NCBI GenBank assembly: GCA_021323735.1
Contig: JAJPKM010000003.1
Location: 26,845-90,844 of the forward strand
Length of the DNA stretch: 64,000 bases
Direction: 5' to 3'
DNA from: Gammaproteobacteria bacterium
GTDB lineage: Bacteria; Pseudomonadota; Gammaproteobacteria; Steroidobacterales; Steroidobacteraceae
The notes beneath the pieces were generated by a model. The model made no database searches, was not told the origin of the DNA, and worked only from the letters and a program-made list of their open reading frames with translations. This document shows positions 10,792-20,534 of this stretch, one piece after another. The position numbers were made by a program, and so were the translations under genes. Numbering within the stretch: the first letter of the stretch is position 1; every line of letters starts with the position of its first letter.

Positions 10792-12747
10792 ATGAACCGC
10801 CTTTATTTATCGCTGCTGATCGCCGCTGCGCTCCTTTCGCCACCCGCCCATGGCTTCTCGCACATCGAGCGCGGCAATTTGACCTTCGAGAACATACCGG
10901 AGGCGCCTGCGGAGCTCACCGATAAATTGGATGGCTACTTGAATGCGCGCCAGGCGACGCCGCTGGGCTGGTCGCCGCGCGGTCAGTTGCTGATTGCGAC
11001 ACGCTTCGGCGAAGTCGACCAGCTGCATCTGGTCGATCAGCCGGGCGGTGCCCGGCGTCAGCTGACATTCCTGCACGAACCCATCGTCGAAGCGGCGTTC
11101 TCGCCCGACCCGGCGCGCAATGCCTATGTCTATCTTAAGGACGAGGGCGGTAACGAAAACACCCAGCTCTACTACCAGCGGGTGGGCGAACCTAGGGCTA
11201 CATTGCTGACGGACGGCAAGTCCCGCAACGGCGCGCCGCTGTGGTCGAACAGCGGGCGCGAAGTGGCCTTCTTCAGCACCGCGCGCGATGGGCGCAGCTA
11301 CGACATCGACATCGTGGATCCGGAGTCGGGCAACCTGCCGCGCCTGGCCTTTACCGGCGATGCCGGCGGCGCGGCGTGGTCCGCGCTCGATTGGTCGCCG
11401 GATGATTCGAAGCTGCTGGTGCTGAAGGCGGTCTCCATCGGCGAAAGCTATCTGTACGTGGTCGACTTGGCTTCCGGACAGAGGCGCGAGGTAGATGCTG
11501 GGACGGCAAAGGCGGGCGCTGCGGGCATTGCGGGCGCGAAGTTCACCCGCGACGGCCAGGGCGTGTACCTGATCTCCGATCGCGACGGCGAGTTCAAGCG
11601 ACTGCGCTACGTCAATCTGTTCACGAACGAAAAGACCGTCCTGTCAGGACACATTCCCTGGGACATCGAGGAACTGGCCGTTTCGCGCGACGGGCACTAC
11701 CTAGCCTATATCAGCAACGAGGCGGGTGCGGGTAAGCTGAACCTGCTGGACTTGCGCACGCACCAAGATCTTACGCCGCCGCGGCTCAAGGTACCGGGGA
11801 TCATCGATTCCTTGAGTTTCGATGCGGAGGGCAATCGTCTCGCCTTCGGCTTCGCCGCGGCGAATCAGCCCAGGGACGCCTACGTACTCGATCTCGAGCA
11901 AAATCGCCTCGTTCCCTGGACGTCCAGTGAAGCCGGTCCGGTCGATCTCAGCAAATTTGTCGCGCCCAGGCTTACCGAATTTCCGACCTTCGACCGCGTG
12001 GATGGCAAAGCCCGCCAGGTTCCGCTCTACGTCTACGAACCGGCGAGCCCGGGTCCGCACCCCGTGCTCGTCTCGCTGCACGGCGGTCCGGAGGCACAAT
12101 TCCGCCCCGGCTTCGATCCCTGGATTCAATACGTGGTGAACGAGCTGGGCTTCGCGGTGGTCGCGCCCAATGTGCGCGGCTCCTCGGGTTACGGCAAGAC
12201 TTACATGGCACTGGATAACGGCATGCTGCGCGAGGACGCGGTGAAAGACGTCGGCGCGCTGCTGGTGTGGATCGGCTTGCAGGGCAACTTCGATGCCAAG
12301 CATGTGGTAGTCGCCGGCGGCTCGTATGGGGGCTATTTGACTCTGGCGACGCTGGTCAACTACAGCGACCGTCTGCGCGGCGGCGTCGATGTCGCCGGTA
12401 TCGGGGACTTCGTGAGCTTTCTGACCAACACGGCGCCCTACCGCCAAGCTCAGCGTCGCGCCGAATACGGCGATGAACGCGACCCGGGCATGCGGATATT
12501 CCTGCGACGCATTTCGCCCCTCACCAATGCAGAGCGGATTACCCGTCCGTTGCTGGTAGTTCACGGCAAGAACGATCCGCGCGTGCCGCTCTCCGAGGCG
12601 GAACAGCTGGTGAATAAACTACGCGGGAAGAACCGCGAGGTGTGGTACTTGCTGGCGGCGGACGAAGGCCACGGGTATCGGAAGAAGCCGAACCGAGACG
12701 CCTACTACGCCACGTTTGCGCAATTTCTCATGATGCTGCGCGAGTAG
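10792..12747 (+). CDS. secreted S9 family prolyl oligopeptidase
   Basis: 651 residues. A signal peptide (about 1-22, LYLSLLIAAALLSPPAHG) sends it to the periplasm. The middle part (about 40-400) is a seven-bladed beta-propeller with TolB-like repeats, and the C-terminal alpha/beta-hydrolase domain carries the triad: Ser511 in GGSYGG, Asp595 in HGKNDPRVP and His627 in DEGHGY. Such enzymes cleave short peptides, often after proline or as dipeptidyl or acylaminoacyl peptidases; the exact specificity cannot be read. It is transcribed divergently from the small-protein operon. Confidence 0.92.
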   Translation: MNRLYLSLLIAAALLSPPAHGFSHIERGNLTFENIPEAPAELTDKLDGYLNARQATPLGWSPRGQLLIATRFGEVDQLHLVDQPGGARRQLTFLHEPIVEAAFSPDPARNAYVYLKDEGGNENTQLYYQRVGEPRATLLTDGKSRNGAPLWSNSGREVAFFSTARDGRSYDIDIVDPESGNLPRLAFTGDAGGAAWSALDWSPDDSKLLVLKAVSIGESYLYVVDLASGQRREVDAGTAKAGAAGIAGAKFTRDGQGVYLISDRDGEFKRLRYVNLFTNEKTVLSGHIPWDIEELAVSRDGHYLAYISNEAGAGKLNLLDLRTHQDLTPPRLKVPGIIDSLSFDAEGNRLAFGFAAANQPRDAYVLDLEQNRLVPWTSSEAGPVDLSKFVAPRLTEFPTFDRVDGKARQVPLYVYEPASPGPHPVLVSLHGGPEAQFRPGFDPWIQYVVNELGFAVVAPNVRGSSGYGKTYMALDNGMLREDAVKDVGALLVWIGLQGNFDAKHVVVAGGSYGGYLTLATLVNYSDRLRGGVDVAGIGDFVSFLTNTAPYRQAQRRAEYGDERDPGMRIFLRRISPLTNAERITRPLLVVHGKNDPRVPLSEAEQLVNKLRGKNREVWYLLAADEGHGYRKKPNRDAYYATFAQFLMMLRE

Positions 12748-12863
12748 GAGCGCGACCGCGCGCCTGCCTAAAGTCCCATGGCAGCGCAGACAGCTCCTGG
12801 TAAGCCCTCCATCCATTCGCTTACCATCGGGGTCGCGCAAAGCCCGATGGAAAACTAGCTAGC

Positions 12864-13496
12864 TTACTTGCTGTCGGTGCTCGCCGTGGCCAATGGCGAG
12901 GGGTGTTCTGCGAAATACGCGGCGGCGATTTTGATGTCTTCGTCGCTGGTCAGCAGCTGCGCCATGCCGTCCATGACGACGTTCTTGCGCCGGCCGTTGC
13001 GATAAGCGGTTAGTGCCTGTTCGAGGTAATCCACGTGCTGTCCCGCCAGCACCGGCGGCTTAGGCACCAAGGGCGCCTCGACGCCGAGACCGTTCTCACC
13101 GTGACAGGCTATGCATGCCGCGACTTGCTTCGGCGCGTTGGCGGCGGCGGCGGCGCCGGGCTTCACGGCTTCCGTACCCTGCAGGTAGGCGGCGATGTCT
13201 TCGATATCCTGATCCGACAGCGACGCTGCCTGTGCGTGCATGGTGGCGTGCGGGCGGGTGCCGTCGCGATACTCCTGCAGCGCCGCGATCAGATAGGCGC
13301 CATTCTGATGGCGCAGTTTGGGTACGCTGTAGTCGGGATAGGCATTTTTGTAGTTGGCCACCCCGTGGCATCCGTAGCAGGTATAAAACTTCTTCTCGCC
13401 CTGCGCCGGATCGCCGGCCGCATGCGCCGCAACCGATAAACTCAAGGTAAGTGCTGCGCCTGCGAGCTTCGCACAGGGATTCAATCGAAAAGGCAT
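12864..13496 (-). CDS. dihaem cytochrome c (c4-like)
   Basis: 210 residues with a signal peptide ending near AHAAG (residue 28). Two c-type haem sites are visible, C40-Y-G-C43-H44 and C128-I-A-C131-H132, each with a candidate distal Met (HATMHAQA and VVMDGMAQ). This tandem layout is that of cytochrome c4 or class I dihaem cytochromes that carry electrons in the periplasm to terminal oxidases. It is convergent with the S9 peptidase; the 116 bases between them hold no gene. Confidence 0.9.
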   Translation of the reverse strand: MPFRLNPCAKLAGAALTLSLSVAAHAAGDPAQGEKKFYTCYGCHGVANYKNAYPDYSVPKLRHQNGAYLIAALQEYRDGTRPHATMHAQAASLSDQDIEDIAAYLQGTEAVKPGAAAAANAPKQVAACIACHGENGLGVEAPLVPKPPVLAGQHVDYLEQALTAYRNGRRKNVVMDGMAQLLTSDEDIKIAAAYFAEHPSPLATASTDSK

Positions 13497-13613
13497 CTAG
13501 TTCTCCGAACCTTCTTGGGTTCCATAAAGTGCGCTGATGTTAAAGAGTGGGCGCCCAAATTGCCACTCGAGCAAGCGCGCTCCTTGAATTTGCCGGCACA
13601 CCCACGACGCACG

Positions 13614-14099
13614 CTACAGAAGGTTCGCCAGATCCTGCAGCAGTCCTGGGTCGGTGGGCTTGGTTCCGGCCGGATACCGGGCATTCACCCGGCCGTCGCG
13701 GGCGATGAGGAATTTCTCGAAATTCCAGCCGATATCGCCGGGAAAGCCGTTTTCCGGGGCCGTCAGCCAGGCATACAGGGGATGGCGGCGGGCGCCGTTG
13801 ACCTCGATTTTCTCCGACAGAGGAAAGCTCACGCCGAAATTGACCGAGCAGAAGCTTTGAATTTCCGCCGCGCTGCCCGGTTCCTGTGCACCGAATTGAT
13901 TGCAGGGGAAACCGATGACCATGAAACCCTGCGATTTCAGCTCCCGATATAGATCCTCGAGACCCGCATATTGCGGCGTGTAGCCGCACTGGCTGGCGAC
14001 ATTCACCGCCAGCGTCACCTTGCCGCGCAAGGCATCCAGAATATTGGCTCTGCCATCGAGCCCGGCCACGGGAAAGTCGTAAAAACTGTCGATGCTCAT
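13614..14099 (-). CDS. glutathione peroxidase (BtuE-like)
   Basis: 161 residues, normal for the bacterial family. It reduces peroxides with thioredoxin or glutathione. The peroxidatic Cys38 lies in NVASQCGYTPQY, the second motif is IGFPCNQFGAQEPG (Cys and Gln of the site), and WNFEKFLI supplies the Trp/Asn. Cys replaces selenocysteine. It ends 120 bases after the cytochrome start and precedes mnmG by 19 bases on the template order, so it may be co-transcribed with mnmG. Confidence 0.94.
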   Translation of the reverse strand: MSIDSFYDFPVAGLDGRANILDALRGKVTLAVNVASQCGYTPQYAGLEDLYRELKSQGFMVIGFPCNQFGAQEPGSAAEIQSFCSVNFGVSFPLSEKIEVNGARRHPLYAWLTAPENGFPGDIGWNFEKFLIARDGRVNARYPAGTKPTDPGLLQDLANLL

Positions 14100-14118
14100 T
14101 GAGGTTGGCTCTTTAAAG

Positions 14119-16011
14119 CTACGCGGCGCGATCGCGCTTTTTCAGATGCACCAGCAGCAGCGACACCGCGGCCGGCGTTAACCCAGGAATCCGCGCCGCC
14201 TGTCCCAAGGTTTCTGGACGCACATCGCAAAGACGCTGGCGCGCCTCGTTCGACAACCCACCGACTAAGGCGTAGTCGAGATCGGCGGGGAGGCGCAATT
14301 CTTCGTAGCGGTGCTGGCGGTCGATCTCATCGCTCTGACGCTTCAGATAGCCTGAGTACTTGGCCTGCACTTCTACCTGCAGCGGCACCTGGTCGCGCAG
14401 GCGTTCATCGCCCGACCAAGCGGCGTCGGCTGGCGCCACGCCGCGCAGATCCTCATAGGATAACTCCGGCCGGCGCAGCAAGTCGAATGCGCGGCTCTCG
14501 CGTGACAGCCGTGCACCCAATTTGTCGAGCAACTCCGCGTCCACCTGGGCGGGATGCACCACCGTGCGCTCGAGCCGGTCGATCTCGGCATCGAGGATAT
14601 CGCGTTTGCGCTGGAAAAATTCCCAGCGCCCATCATCGACCAACCCCAGCTCTCGACCCTGCGGCGTGAGGCGCAGATCCGCATTGTCTTCGCGCAGAGA
14701 TAGGCGATATTCGGCGCGGCTGGTGAACATGCGGTAGGGTTCGGTTGCACCGCGGGTGATCAAATCATCGACCAGTACTCCGATATAAGCTTGCTGGCGG
14801 GTCGGGCACCAAGGTTCGCGACCCTGCACTTGGCGTGCGGCGTTTGTGCCGGCGAGCAGTCCCTGCGCAGCCGCCTCCTCGTAGCCGGTGGTGCCGTTGA
14901 TCTGCCCGGCGAAGTACAGGCCGGAGAGGAATTTGCTCTCCAGGCTCGACTTCAAATCGCGCGGATCGAAGAAGTCATACTCGATGGCATATCCCGGCCG
15001 GGTGATGTGCGCGCGCTCGAAGCCTGCAATGCTGCGCACAAACTCGTACTGCACGTCGAATGGCAGGCTGGTCGAGATGCCATTGGGATAGATTTCGTGG
15101 GTATGAAGGCCCTCGGGCTCCACGAAGATCTGGTGCGATGACTTGTCGGCAAAGCGCACGACTTTGTCCTCGACCGAAGGGCAGTAGCGCGGTCCCACGC
15201 CCTCGATCACCCCCGTGAACAGCGGCGAGCGCGCCGTCGCGGCGCGGATGATGTCGTGGGTTCGCGCGTTGGTGGCCGTGATGTGGCAGGGCAGCTGGCG
15301 CGGATGTTCGGCGCGCGTACCCAAGTAGGAGAACACCGGCCGCGGATCATCGCTGTGCTGTTCGCGCAGCGCGGAGAAATCAATGCTGCGCCCGTCGATG
15401 CGCGGTGGCGTGCCGGTCTTCAGCCGGCCGACGCGCAGATTCAACTCACGCAGCCGCGAGGCCAGCCTGACCGAGGCGGGATCGCCGGCGCGGCCGCCGG
15501 CGTGGCTCTCGAGGCCCACATGGATCTTGCCGCCCAGGAAAGTACCCACGGTCAGCACCACGGCGGACGCGCTGAATTCGATGCCGCTGGCGGTGACGAC
15601 GCCGACGACACGATCGCCCTGCAGCACAAGGTCGGCCGCCTCCTGCTGGAACAAACTCAAATTAGCTTGCGTCTCGAGCATGCGGCGAATCGCGCGCCGG
15701 TACAGCTGGCGATCCGCCTGCGCGCGCGTGGCTCGCACGGCGGGCCCCTTGCTGGCATTCAAAGTGCGGAACTGGATTCCTGCCTGATCGGTGGCACGCG
15801 CCATCGCCCCGCCGAGCGCGTCGATTTCCTTCACCAAGTGGCCCTTGCCGATGCCGCCGATCGCCGGGTTGCAGCTCATTTGTCCCAACGTTTCGATATT
15901 GTGGGTGAGCAGCAGCGTGCGCAGCCCCATACGCGCCGCCGCCAGCGCGGCTTCGGTACCGGCGTGGCCGCCGCCGATCACGATCACTCCATATTCCTCT
16001 GCAAAACGCAT
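14119..16011 (-). CDS. mnmG: tRNA uridine-34 5-carboxymethylaminomethyl modification enzyme MnmG
   Basis: 630 residues, full length. FAD-binding partner of MnmE in wobble uridine modification. The dinucleotide fold begins with [20 protein letters not shown], and the signatures [10 protein letters not shown] and [16 protein letters not shown] are present. The C-terminal helical domain that binds MnmE ends at 630. mnmE lies about 6 kb away in this window. Confidence 0.97.
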   Translation of the reverse strand: MRFAEEYGVIVIGGGHAGTEAALAAARMGLRTLLLTHNIETLGQMSCNPAIGGIGKGHLVKEIDALGGAMARATDQAGIQFRTLNASKGPAVRATRAQADRQLYRRAIRRMLETQANLSLFQQEAADLVLQGDRVVGVVTASGIEFSASAVVLTVGTFLGGKIHVGLESHAGGRAGDPASVRLASRLRELNLRVGRLKTGTPPRIDGRSIDFSALREQHSDDPRPVFSYLGTRAEHPRQLPCHITATNARTHDIIRAATARSPLFTGVIEGVGPRYCPSVEDKVVRFADKSSHQIFVEPEGLHTHEIYPNGISTSLPFDVQYEFVRSIAGFERAHITRPGYAIEYDFFDPRDLKSSLESKFLSGLYFAGQINGTTGYEEAAAQGLLAGTNAARQVQGREPWCPTRQQAYIGVLVDDLITRGATEPYRMFTSRAEYRLSLREDNADLRLTPQGRELGLVDDGRWEFFQRKRDILDAEIDRLERTVVHPAQVDAELLDKLGARLSRESRAFDLLRRPELSYEDLRGVAPADAAWSGDERLRDQVPLQVEVQAKYSGYLKRQSDEIDRQHRYEELRLPADLDYALVGGLSNEARQRLCDVRPETLGQAARIPGLTPAAVSLLLVHLKKRDRAA

Positions 16012-16112
16012 GACGCTGAATCTACTCGATTTTTAGGCTGGGCGCGTACTCTAATCCCCTGCCGGAAAAAGCACCAGGCACCCGTGGAGGCGGCGCAGGT
16101 ATAGTTCGCGGT

Positions 16113-16556
16113 GTGACCATCCGACCCGCCACTCCCGCCGAGCGCGACACCCTTGAGGCGTTGCAGCTTCGTGCCTCGCTCGGCAATGAAGGCGACCGTG
16201 AGGCCTTGCTGCGGCATCCGGACGCCATCGAGGTGCCGATGGAGCAGATCAGGGCCGGGGGCGTGTTCGTACTGGAGCAGGATGGTGCCGTCGTGGGTTT
16301 TTCGGCGATCGCGACGCGCGCGGACGGCGACACGGAGCTCGATGCGCTGTTCGTCGAGCCCGCCACCCAGCGCCGGGGCGTGGGCAAACGCTTGGTGGAA
16401 CATTGCGCTAAAGTCGCGCGCTCGAAGGGATCGAGCTGCCTGCACGTGGTCGGCAATCCGCACGCGGAACGCTTCTATCTCGCCTGCGGTTTCAGCATCG
16501 TCGGCAGTTTCAACACTCGATTCGGGCCGGGCCTGTTGATGCGATTGGCGCTGTAG
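16113..16556 (+). CDS. GNAT family N-acetyltransferase
   Basis: 147 residues from a GTG at 16113. It shows the GNAT fold: LDALFVEPATQRRGVGKRLV holds the acetyl-CoA pyrophosphate loop (Q/RxxGxG/A), and NPHAERFYLACGFSIVG is the C-terminal motif B. The substrate is unknown. It stands alone between mnmG and the convergent fumarase gene. Confidence 0.85.
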   Translation: MTIRPATPAERDTLEALQLRASLGNEGDREALLRHPDAIEVPMEQIRAGGVFVLEQDGAVVGFSAIATRADGDTELDALFVEPATQRRGVGKRLVEHCAKVARSKGSSCLHVVGNPHAERFYLACGFSIVGSFNTRFGPGLLMRLAL

Positions 16557-16653
16557 CCGGGGACTACTCATTCATGACGAAGTCCGGCCTTCCGCAAGCT
16601 GTTCCGTTGTTCAGGAATTGTTCAAGCCGTGCGGTCCTTAGCGGCCCCGAAAA

Positions 16654-18177
16654 TCACTCCACGTTGACGGGAATGCCGGCGAACTTTCCCGCCCATTGCT
16701 TCGGCCCGGTCTCGTGCACCGATTCGCCGCTGGCACTCACGGCCACGGTGACCGGCATGTCCTTGACGTCGAATTCGTACACGGCTTCCATGCCGAGTTC
16801 CGGGAAAGCCACGACGCGGCTGCCGCGAATGGCATTCGACACCAGGAACGCGGCTCCGCCCACGGCAATCAAGTAGGCAGAGCGATGCCGCGCGATGGAT
16901 GCGACGGTCTCCGGCCCGCGCTCCGCCTTGCCCACCATCGCCAAGAGTCCCGACTTGCCCAGCATGGTGTCGGTAAATCTATCCATGCGATTGGCGGTGG
17001 TCGGACCCGCCGGCCCCACGACTTCGGTGCCCACCGGATCGACGGGGCCGACGTAGTAGATCACGCGGCCGGTGAAATCCAACCCGTCGGGCAGGGGTTT
17101 GCCGGCCTCGAGTAGGGCGCAGATACGCTTGTGAGCGGCGTCGCGCCCGGTCAAGAGCTTGCCGGACAGCAGCAGCCGTTCACCCGGCTTCCAGGTCGCG
17201 ATGTCGTTTTGAGTCAGGCCGTCGAGCGCCACCCGGCGCGCACCGGCATCCGCGGTCCATTGGACCTTGGGCCAGAGATCCAAGTCCGGCGGCGTCAGCA
17301 CCGCAGGCCCCGAGCCGTCGAGCGTGAAATGAATGTGACGCGTGGCGGCGCAATTCGGAATCACGGCCACCGGCAGGGATGCCGCATGGGTCGGGTAGTC
17401 CAAGATCTTGACGTCCAGCACCGTGGTCAGGCCGCCCAGGCCTTGGGCGCCGATGCCGAGCGCGTTGACTCGCCGGTATATTTCCAGCCGCAGCTCTTCC
17501 AATGGCGACTTGGGTCCGCGCGCAATCAGGTCGGCGATGTCGATGGGCTCCATGAGCGATTTCTTCGCCAGCAGCATGGCCTTCTCGGCGCTGCCGCCGA
17601 TTCCTACGCCCAGCATGCCGGGCGGACACCAACCCGCTCCCATCTCCGGCACCATGTCGAGCACCCAGTCGGCGACCGAGTCGGAAGGGTTCAGCATCGC
17701 GAACAGGGATTTGTTTTCGGAGCCGCCGCCCTTGGCGGCCACGGTGATTTCCACGTGATCTCCCGTGACCATTTCGGTGTGGATCACCGCCGGCGTGTTG
17801 TCCTTGGTGTTACCGCGCTTGAAGGCGGGATCCGCCACGATCGAGGCGCGCAGTTTGTTTTCCGGGTTGAGGTACGCACGGCGCACCCCTTCATTAATCA
17901 TCGATTCCAGATCCAGCCTCGCATCCCATGACACACCCATGCCCACCTTGACGAACACCACGACGATGCCCGTGTCCTGGCAGATCGGGCGATGGCCCTC
18001 CGCGCACATGCGCGAATTGGTGAGGATCTGCGCGATGGCGTCGCGCGCCGACGGGCTTTGTTCGACGGCGTACGCACGTCCCATGGCGCGGATGAAATCC
18101 GGCGTGTGGTAGTAAGAAATGTACTGCAGGGCGTCGGCAACGCTCGCAATCACATCGGCTTCGCGGATGATGGTCAT
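16654..18177 (-). CDS. class I fumarate hydratase (iron-sulfur)
   Basis: 507 residues from the ATG at 18177 (MTIIREADVIASVADAL). The frame stays open 41 codons further upstream, but that part is not fumarase-like. The enzyme interconverts fumarate and malate. Candidate [4Fe-4S] ligands are in PICQDTG, GWCPPGMLG and IPNCAATRH. The C-terminal beta domain carries PAGPTTANRMD. Both N- and C-terminal domains are in one chain, as in FumA/FumB. It is divergent from the peptidase-ABC operon, with 153 bases between. Confidence 0.94.
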   Translation of the reverse strand: MTIIREADVIASVADALQYISYYHTPDFIRAMGRAYAVEQSPSARDAIAQILTNSRMCAEGHRPICQDTGIVVVFVKVGMGVSWDARLDLESMINEGVRRAYLNPENKLRASIVADPAFKRGNTKDNTPAVIHTEMVTGDHVEITVAAKGGGSENKSLFAMLNPSDSVADWVLDMVPEMGAGWCPPGMLGVGIGGSAEKAMLLAKKSLMEPIDIADLIARGPKSPLEELRLEIYRRVNALGIGAQGLGGLTTVLDVKILDYPTHAASLPVAVIPNCAATRHIHFTLDGSGPAVLTPPDLDLWPKVQWTADAGARRVALDGLTQNDIATWKPGERLLLSGKLLTGRDAAHKRICALLEAGKPLPDGLDFTGRVIYYVGPVDPVGTEVVGPAGPTTANRMDRFTDTMLGKSGLLAMVGKAERGPETVASIARHRSAYLIAVGGAAFLVSNAIRGSRVVAFPELGMEAVYEFDVKDMPVTVAVSASGESVHETGPKQWAGKFAGIPVNVE

Positions 18178-18306
18178 GGCAACTATGGTAATGGCCAACT
18201 GTGCCGCAAATCTATCAAGTTGTGGCCAGCCGTGGGTAGCGAATCCCATACAATCGTCGGCAGCCTGTCTGAATGTTCCCGTGACCGCGAGAGAGAACAC
18301 TTAAGG

Positions 18307-18318
18307 ATAGGCGCCTAT
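18307..18318. promoter_or_regulatory. 12-bp perfect palindrome before the peptidase gene
   Basis: ATAGGCGCCTAT is a perfect palindrome ending 12 bases before the ATG at 18331 and just before the GGAGGT ribosome site. It could be an operator or a weak translational hairpin; nothing here decides. Confidence 0.35.
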
Positions 18319-18330
18319 GTTGGAGGTGGC

Positions 18331-19806
18331 ATGCGGCAGTTGCGACGGGCGTTGGTGTGGGCTGGCGTGGGTTTGTGCGTGGCATGGTCGCGCCTTGGCG
18401 CGGCGGAGGCTGCGCTGCTGCCGCTGACGGAGTGCCGGCTCGAACACCCGCTCAAGTTGACTTCCGTCGCAGCGCGCTGCGGCTCGCTGCGCGTGCCGGA
18501 AGATCGCGACCATCCGCGGGATGGATCCATTGAACTCAACGTGGCGGTGGTGCCGGCGCTGAATCGACGCAGCACGGGCGCACCCATGTTCCTGCTGGCA
18601 GGCGGTCCGGGGCAAAGCGCGCGGCAGGTCTACGTGTCCTTGAACAGCGCGTTTGCCCGGATCAACCGCAATCACGCCATCGTGCTGTTGGACCAGCGCG
18701 GCACGGGAGCCTCGAGTCCGCAGTTCTGCGAGTATCCGGAGGAATGGCAGCAACCCGCGGATCCGATGCCGGCGCTGCGCAAGGCGACCGCCGACTGTCT
18801 TGCCAAGCTCACGCCGCGGGTGCGCTTCTATACCACCAGCGTTGCGGTTCAAGACCTGGATGAGGTGCGGTCGGCCTTGGGTTTTGCGCAGATCGACTTG
18901 TACGGTGCCTCGTATGGCACGCGAGTCGCGGAGCACTACATGCGCCGCCACCCGGACAGGGTGCACGCCGTCATCCTGGACGGCGTGACGTACCCGGAGC
19001 AGGTGATCGGTGTCGAGACGCCGCAGGACGGTGAGCAGGCGTTGAATCTCATCGTCGCACGTTGCCGCATGGCCGCCGATTGCGCCGCGGCGTATCCCGA
19101 CCTGCAGCAGGACCTGGAGTCTTTGCTGCGCCAATTCGGTCCGCAAAAAGTCATGGCGACGATCGATGACCCGAACAGCGGGCTGCCGATCGAGATCGAG
19201 TTCAGCCATAAAGTCCTCGGGATGGCGTTGAGGTTTTTGTCCTACAGCGCCATACAGGCATCTTTGCTGCCGGCACTCATTCATCAGGCCGCGCACGGCA
19301 AGCTGCGGCCCATGACCTCGCAGGCCATCATGAACGCGCGGCAGATCGGCGATCAGCTGGCCAACGGCATGCAGTACAGCGTCATTTGCAGCGAGGATGA
19401 GCCCTTTTTCGCGGCCGCCGGTATCGACCGCGCCGCGATGGCAAAGACCTACCAAGGCACGGAGCTCGTGGATGCCCTGCATGAAATTTGCAAACTCTGG
19501 CCGCGCGGTCCGGTGGATGCGGATCTGCATGCGCCCTTGCACAGCGACATCCCGACGCTGTTGTTGTCCGGCGAGGCGGATCCGGTAACCCCACCCGCCG
19601 ATGCCGAGCGCGTGGCCACGGGCCTGACTCACCATCGCCACTTGATCTTGAAAGGCGAAGGCCACGGTCAATTGGGCACCGGGTGCGTGCCCAAGCTCAT
19701 GGCGGATTTTCTCGACAGCGCGGCGCCCGAGGCGCTCGATGCCGCCTGCCTCGAACAGCATAGCCCAGAACCCTTTTTCTTGAGCATGACGGGACCTGCG
19801 CCATGA
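18331..19806 (+). CDS. secreted S33 alpha/beta-hydrolase peptidase (TAP-like)
   Basis: 491 residues. I chose the ATG at 18331 because GGAGGT lies 4 bases upstream and a signal peptide follows (VWAGVGLCVAWSRLGAAEA). The fold has the oxyanion motif GGPGQSAR, DQRGTGAS, the nucleophile Ser194 in GASYGT, Asp417 in GEADPVTPP and His445 in GEGHGQLG. The split hydrolase with a TAP-like C-terminus is typical of tripeptidyl or proline aminopeptidases. Its stop overlaps the next gene (ATGA), so it belongs to an operon with the ABC exporter. Confidence 0.9.
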   Translation: MRQLRRALVWAGVGLCVAWSRLGAAEAALLPLTECRLEHPLKLTSVAARCGSLRVPEDRDHPRDGSIELNVAVVPALNRRSTGAPMFLLAGGPGQSARQVYVSLNSAFARINRNHAIVLLDQRGTGASSPQFCEYPEEWQQPADPMPALRKATADCLAKLTPRVRFYTTSVAVQDLDEVRSALGFAQIDLYGASYGTRVAEHYMRRHPDRVHAVILDGVTYPEQVIGVETPQDGEQALNLIVARCRMAADCAAAYPDLQQDLESLLRQFGPQKVMATIDDPNSGLPIEIEFSHKVLGMALRFLSYSAIQASLLPALIHQAAHGKLRPMTSQAIMNARQIGDQLANGMQYSVICSEDEPFFAAAGIDRAAMAKTYQGTELVDALHEICKLWPRGPVDADLHAPLHSDIPTLLLSGEADPVTPPADAERVATGLTHHRHLILKGEGHGQLGTGCVPKLMADFLDSAAPEALDAACLEQHSPEPFFLSMTGPAP

Positions 19807-20534
19807 TCGAGGCCACCGGTTTGAGCAAGCGCTTCGGCAGCATCGAGGCCGCCAAGGACGTGTCCTTCGTGGCGCGCGACGGCGAGATCACCGGAATGCT
19901 GGGCGCCAATGGCGCCGGCAAGTCGACCTGTCTGCGCATGCTGTACGGGGTGTTGACGCCGGACGGCGGCAAGGCCTGTATCGACGGCATCGACATACGC
20001 GGCGAAACCTCCAAGGCACGCGCTCACTTGGGTGTGCTGCCGCACGCCGCCGGGCTGTACAACAATCTGACCGCCCGAGAGAACATCCAGTATTTCGGTT
20101 CGCTGCATGGCATGAGCGCGCAGCAACTCAACTCGCGCACCGCGGAGTTGTCGCAGGCCTTGGGCATGGAAGCCTTCATGGAACGGCGCGCGAAAGGCTT
20201 TTCTCAGGGGCAGCGCATCAAGGTGGCGCTGGCGCGTGCCCTGGTCCACGACCCGGGCAATGTCGTGCTCGACGAACCCACCAACGGGCTCGACGTGATG
20301 GCAATACGCAATTTGCGCGACATGCTGCTGGCCTTGAAGCAAGAAGGGCGTTGCGTGCTGTTCTCCTCGCATGTGATGCAGGAAGTGGCGGCGCTGTGCG
20401 ATCGTGTGGTCATCATCGGCCACGGCCGGGTGTTGGCGGACGCCACGGTGCAGGAGATCCGCGAGCGCAGCGGCGCAGCGACATTGGAGGAGGCCTTTCT
20501 GCAGGTGCTCGGCGATCCGGAAGGCGTTAGCTGA
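19803..20534 (+). CDS. ABC transporter ATPase (NatA-like)
   Basis: 243 residues. Walker A GANGAGKST at about residues 36-44, a signature loop FSQGQRIKVALARAL, and Walker B NVVLDEPTNGLD. The ABC signature is FSQGQ rather than LSGGQ, as often in NatA/CcmA-type exporters. It pairs with the permease that starts on the overlapping TGATG at 20534. Substrate unknown; sodium export is one possibility because of resemblance to NatAB. Confidence 0.92.
   Translation: MIEATGLSKRFGSIEAAKDVSFVARDGEITGMLGANGAGKSTCLRMLYGVLTPDGGKACIDGIDIRGETSKARAHLGVLPHAAGLYNNLTARENIQYFGSLHGMSAQQLNSRTAELSQALGMEAFMERRAKGFSQGQRIKVALARALVHDPGNVVLDEPTNGLDVMAIRNLRDMLLALKQEGRCVLFSSHVMQEVAALCDRVVIIGHGRVLADATVQEIRERSGAATLEEAFLQVLGDPEGVS

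Noticed and set aside
12748..12863. Possible terminator between the convergent S9 peptidase and cytochrome genes
   Set aside because: GC-rich short inverted bits without a T-run on either strand.
17749..17762. CACGTG core in the fumarase gene, and others at about 8, 13033 and 49886
   Set aside because: Only the central 6-8 bases match; flanks do not continue the parS palindrome.
18301..19761. A 486-codon antisense frame opposite the S33 peptidase
   Set aside because: Same composition artefact; the plus-strand gene has a complete catalytic triad and signal peptide.
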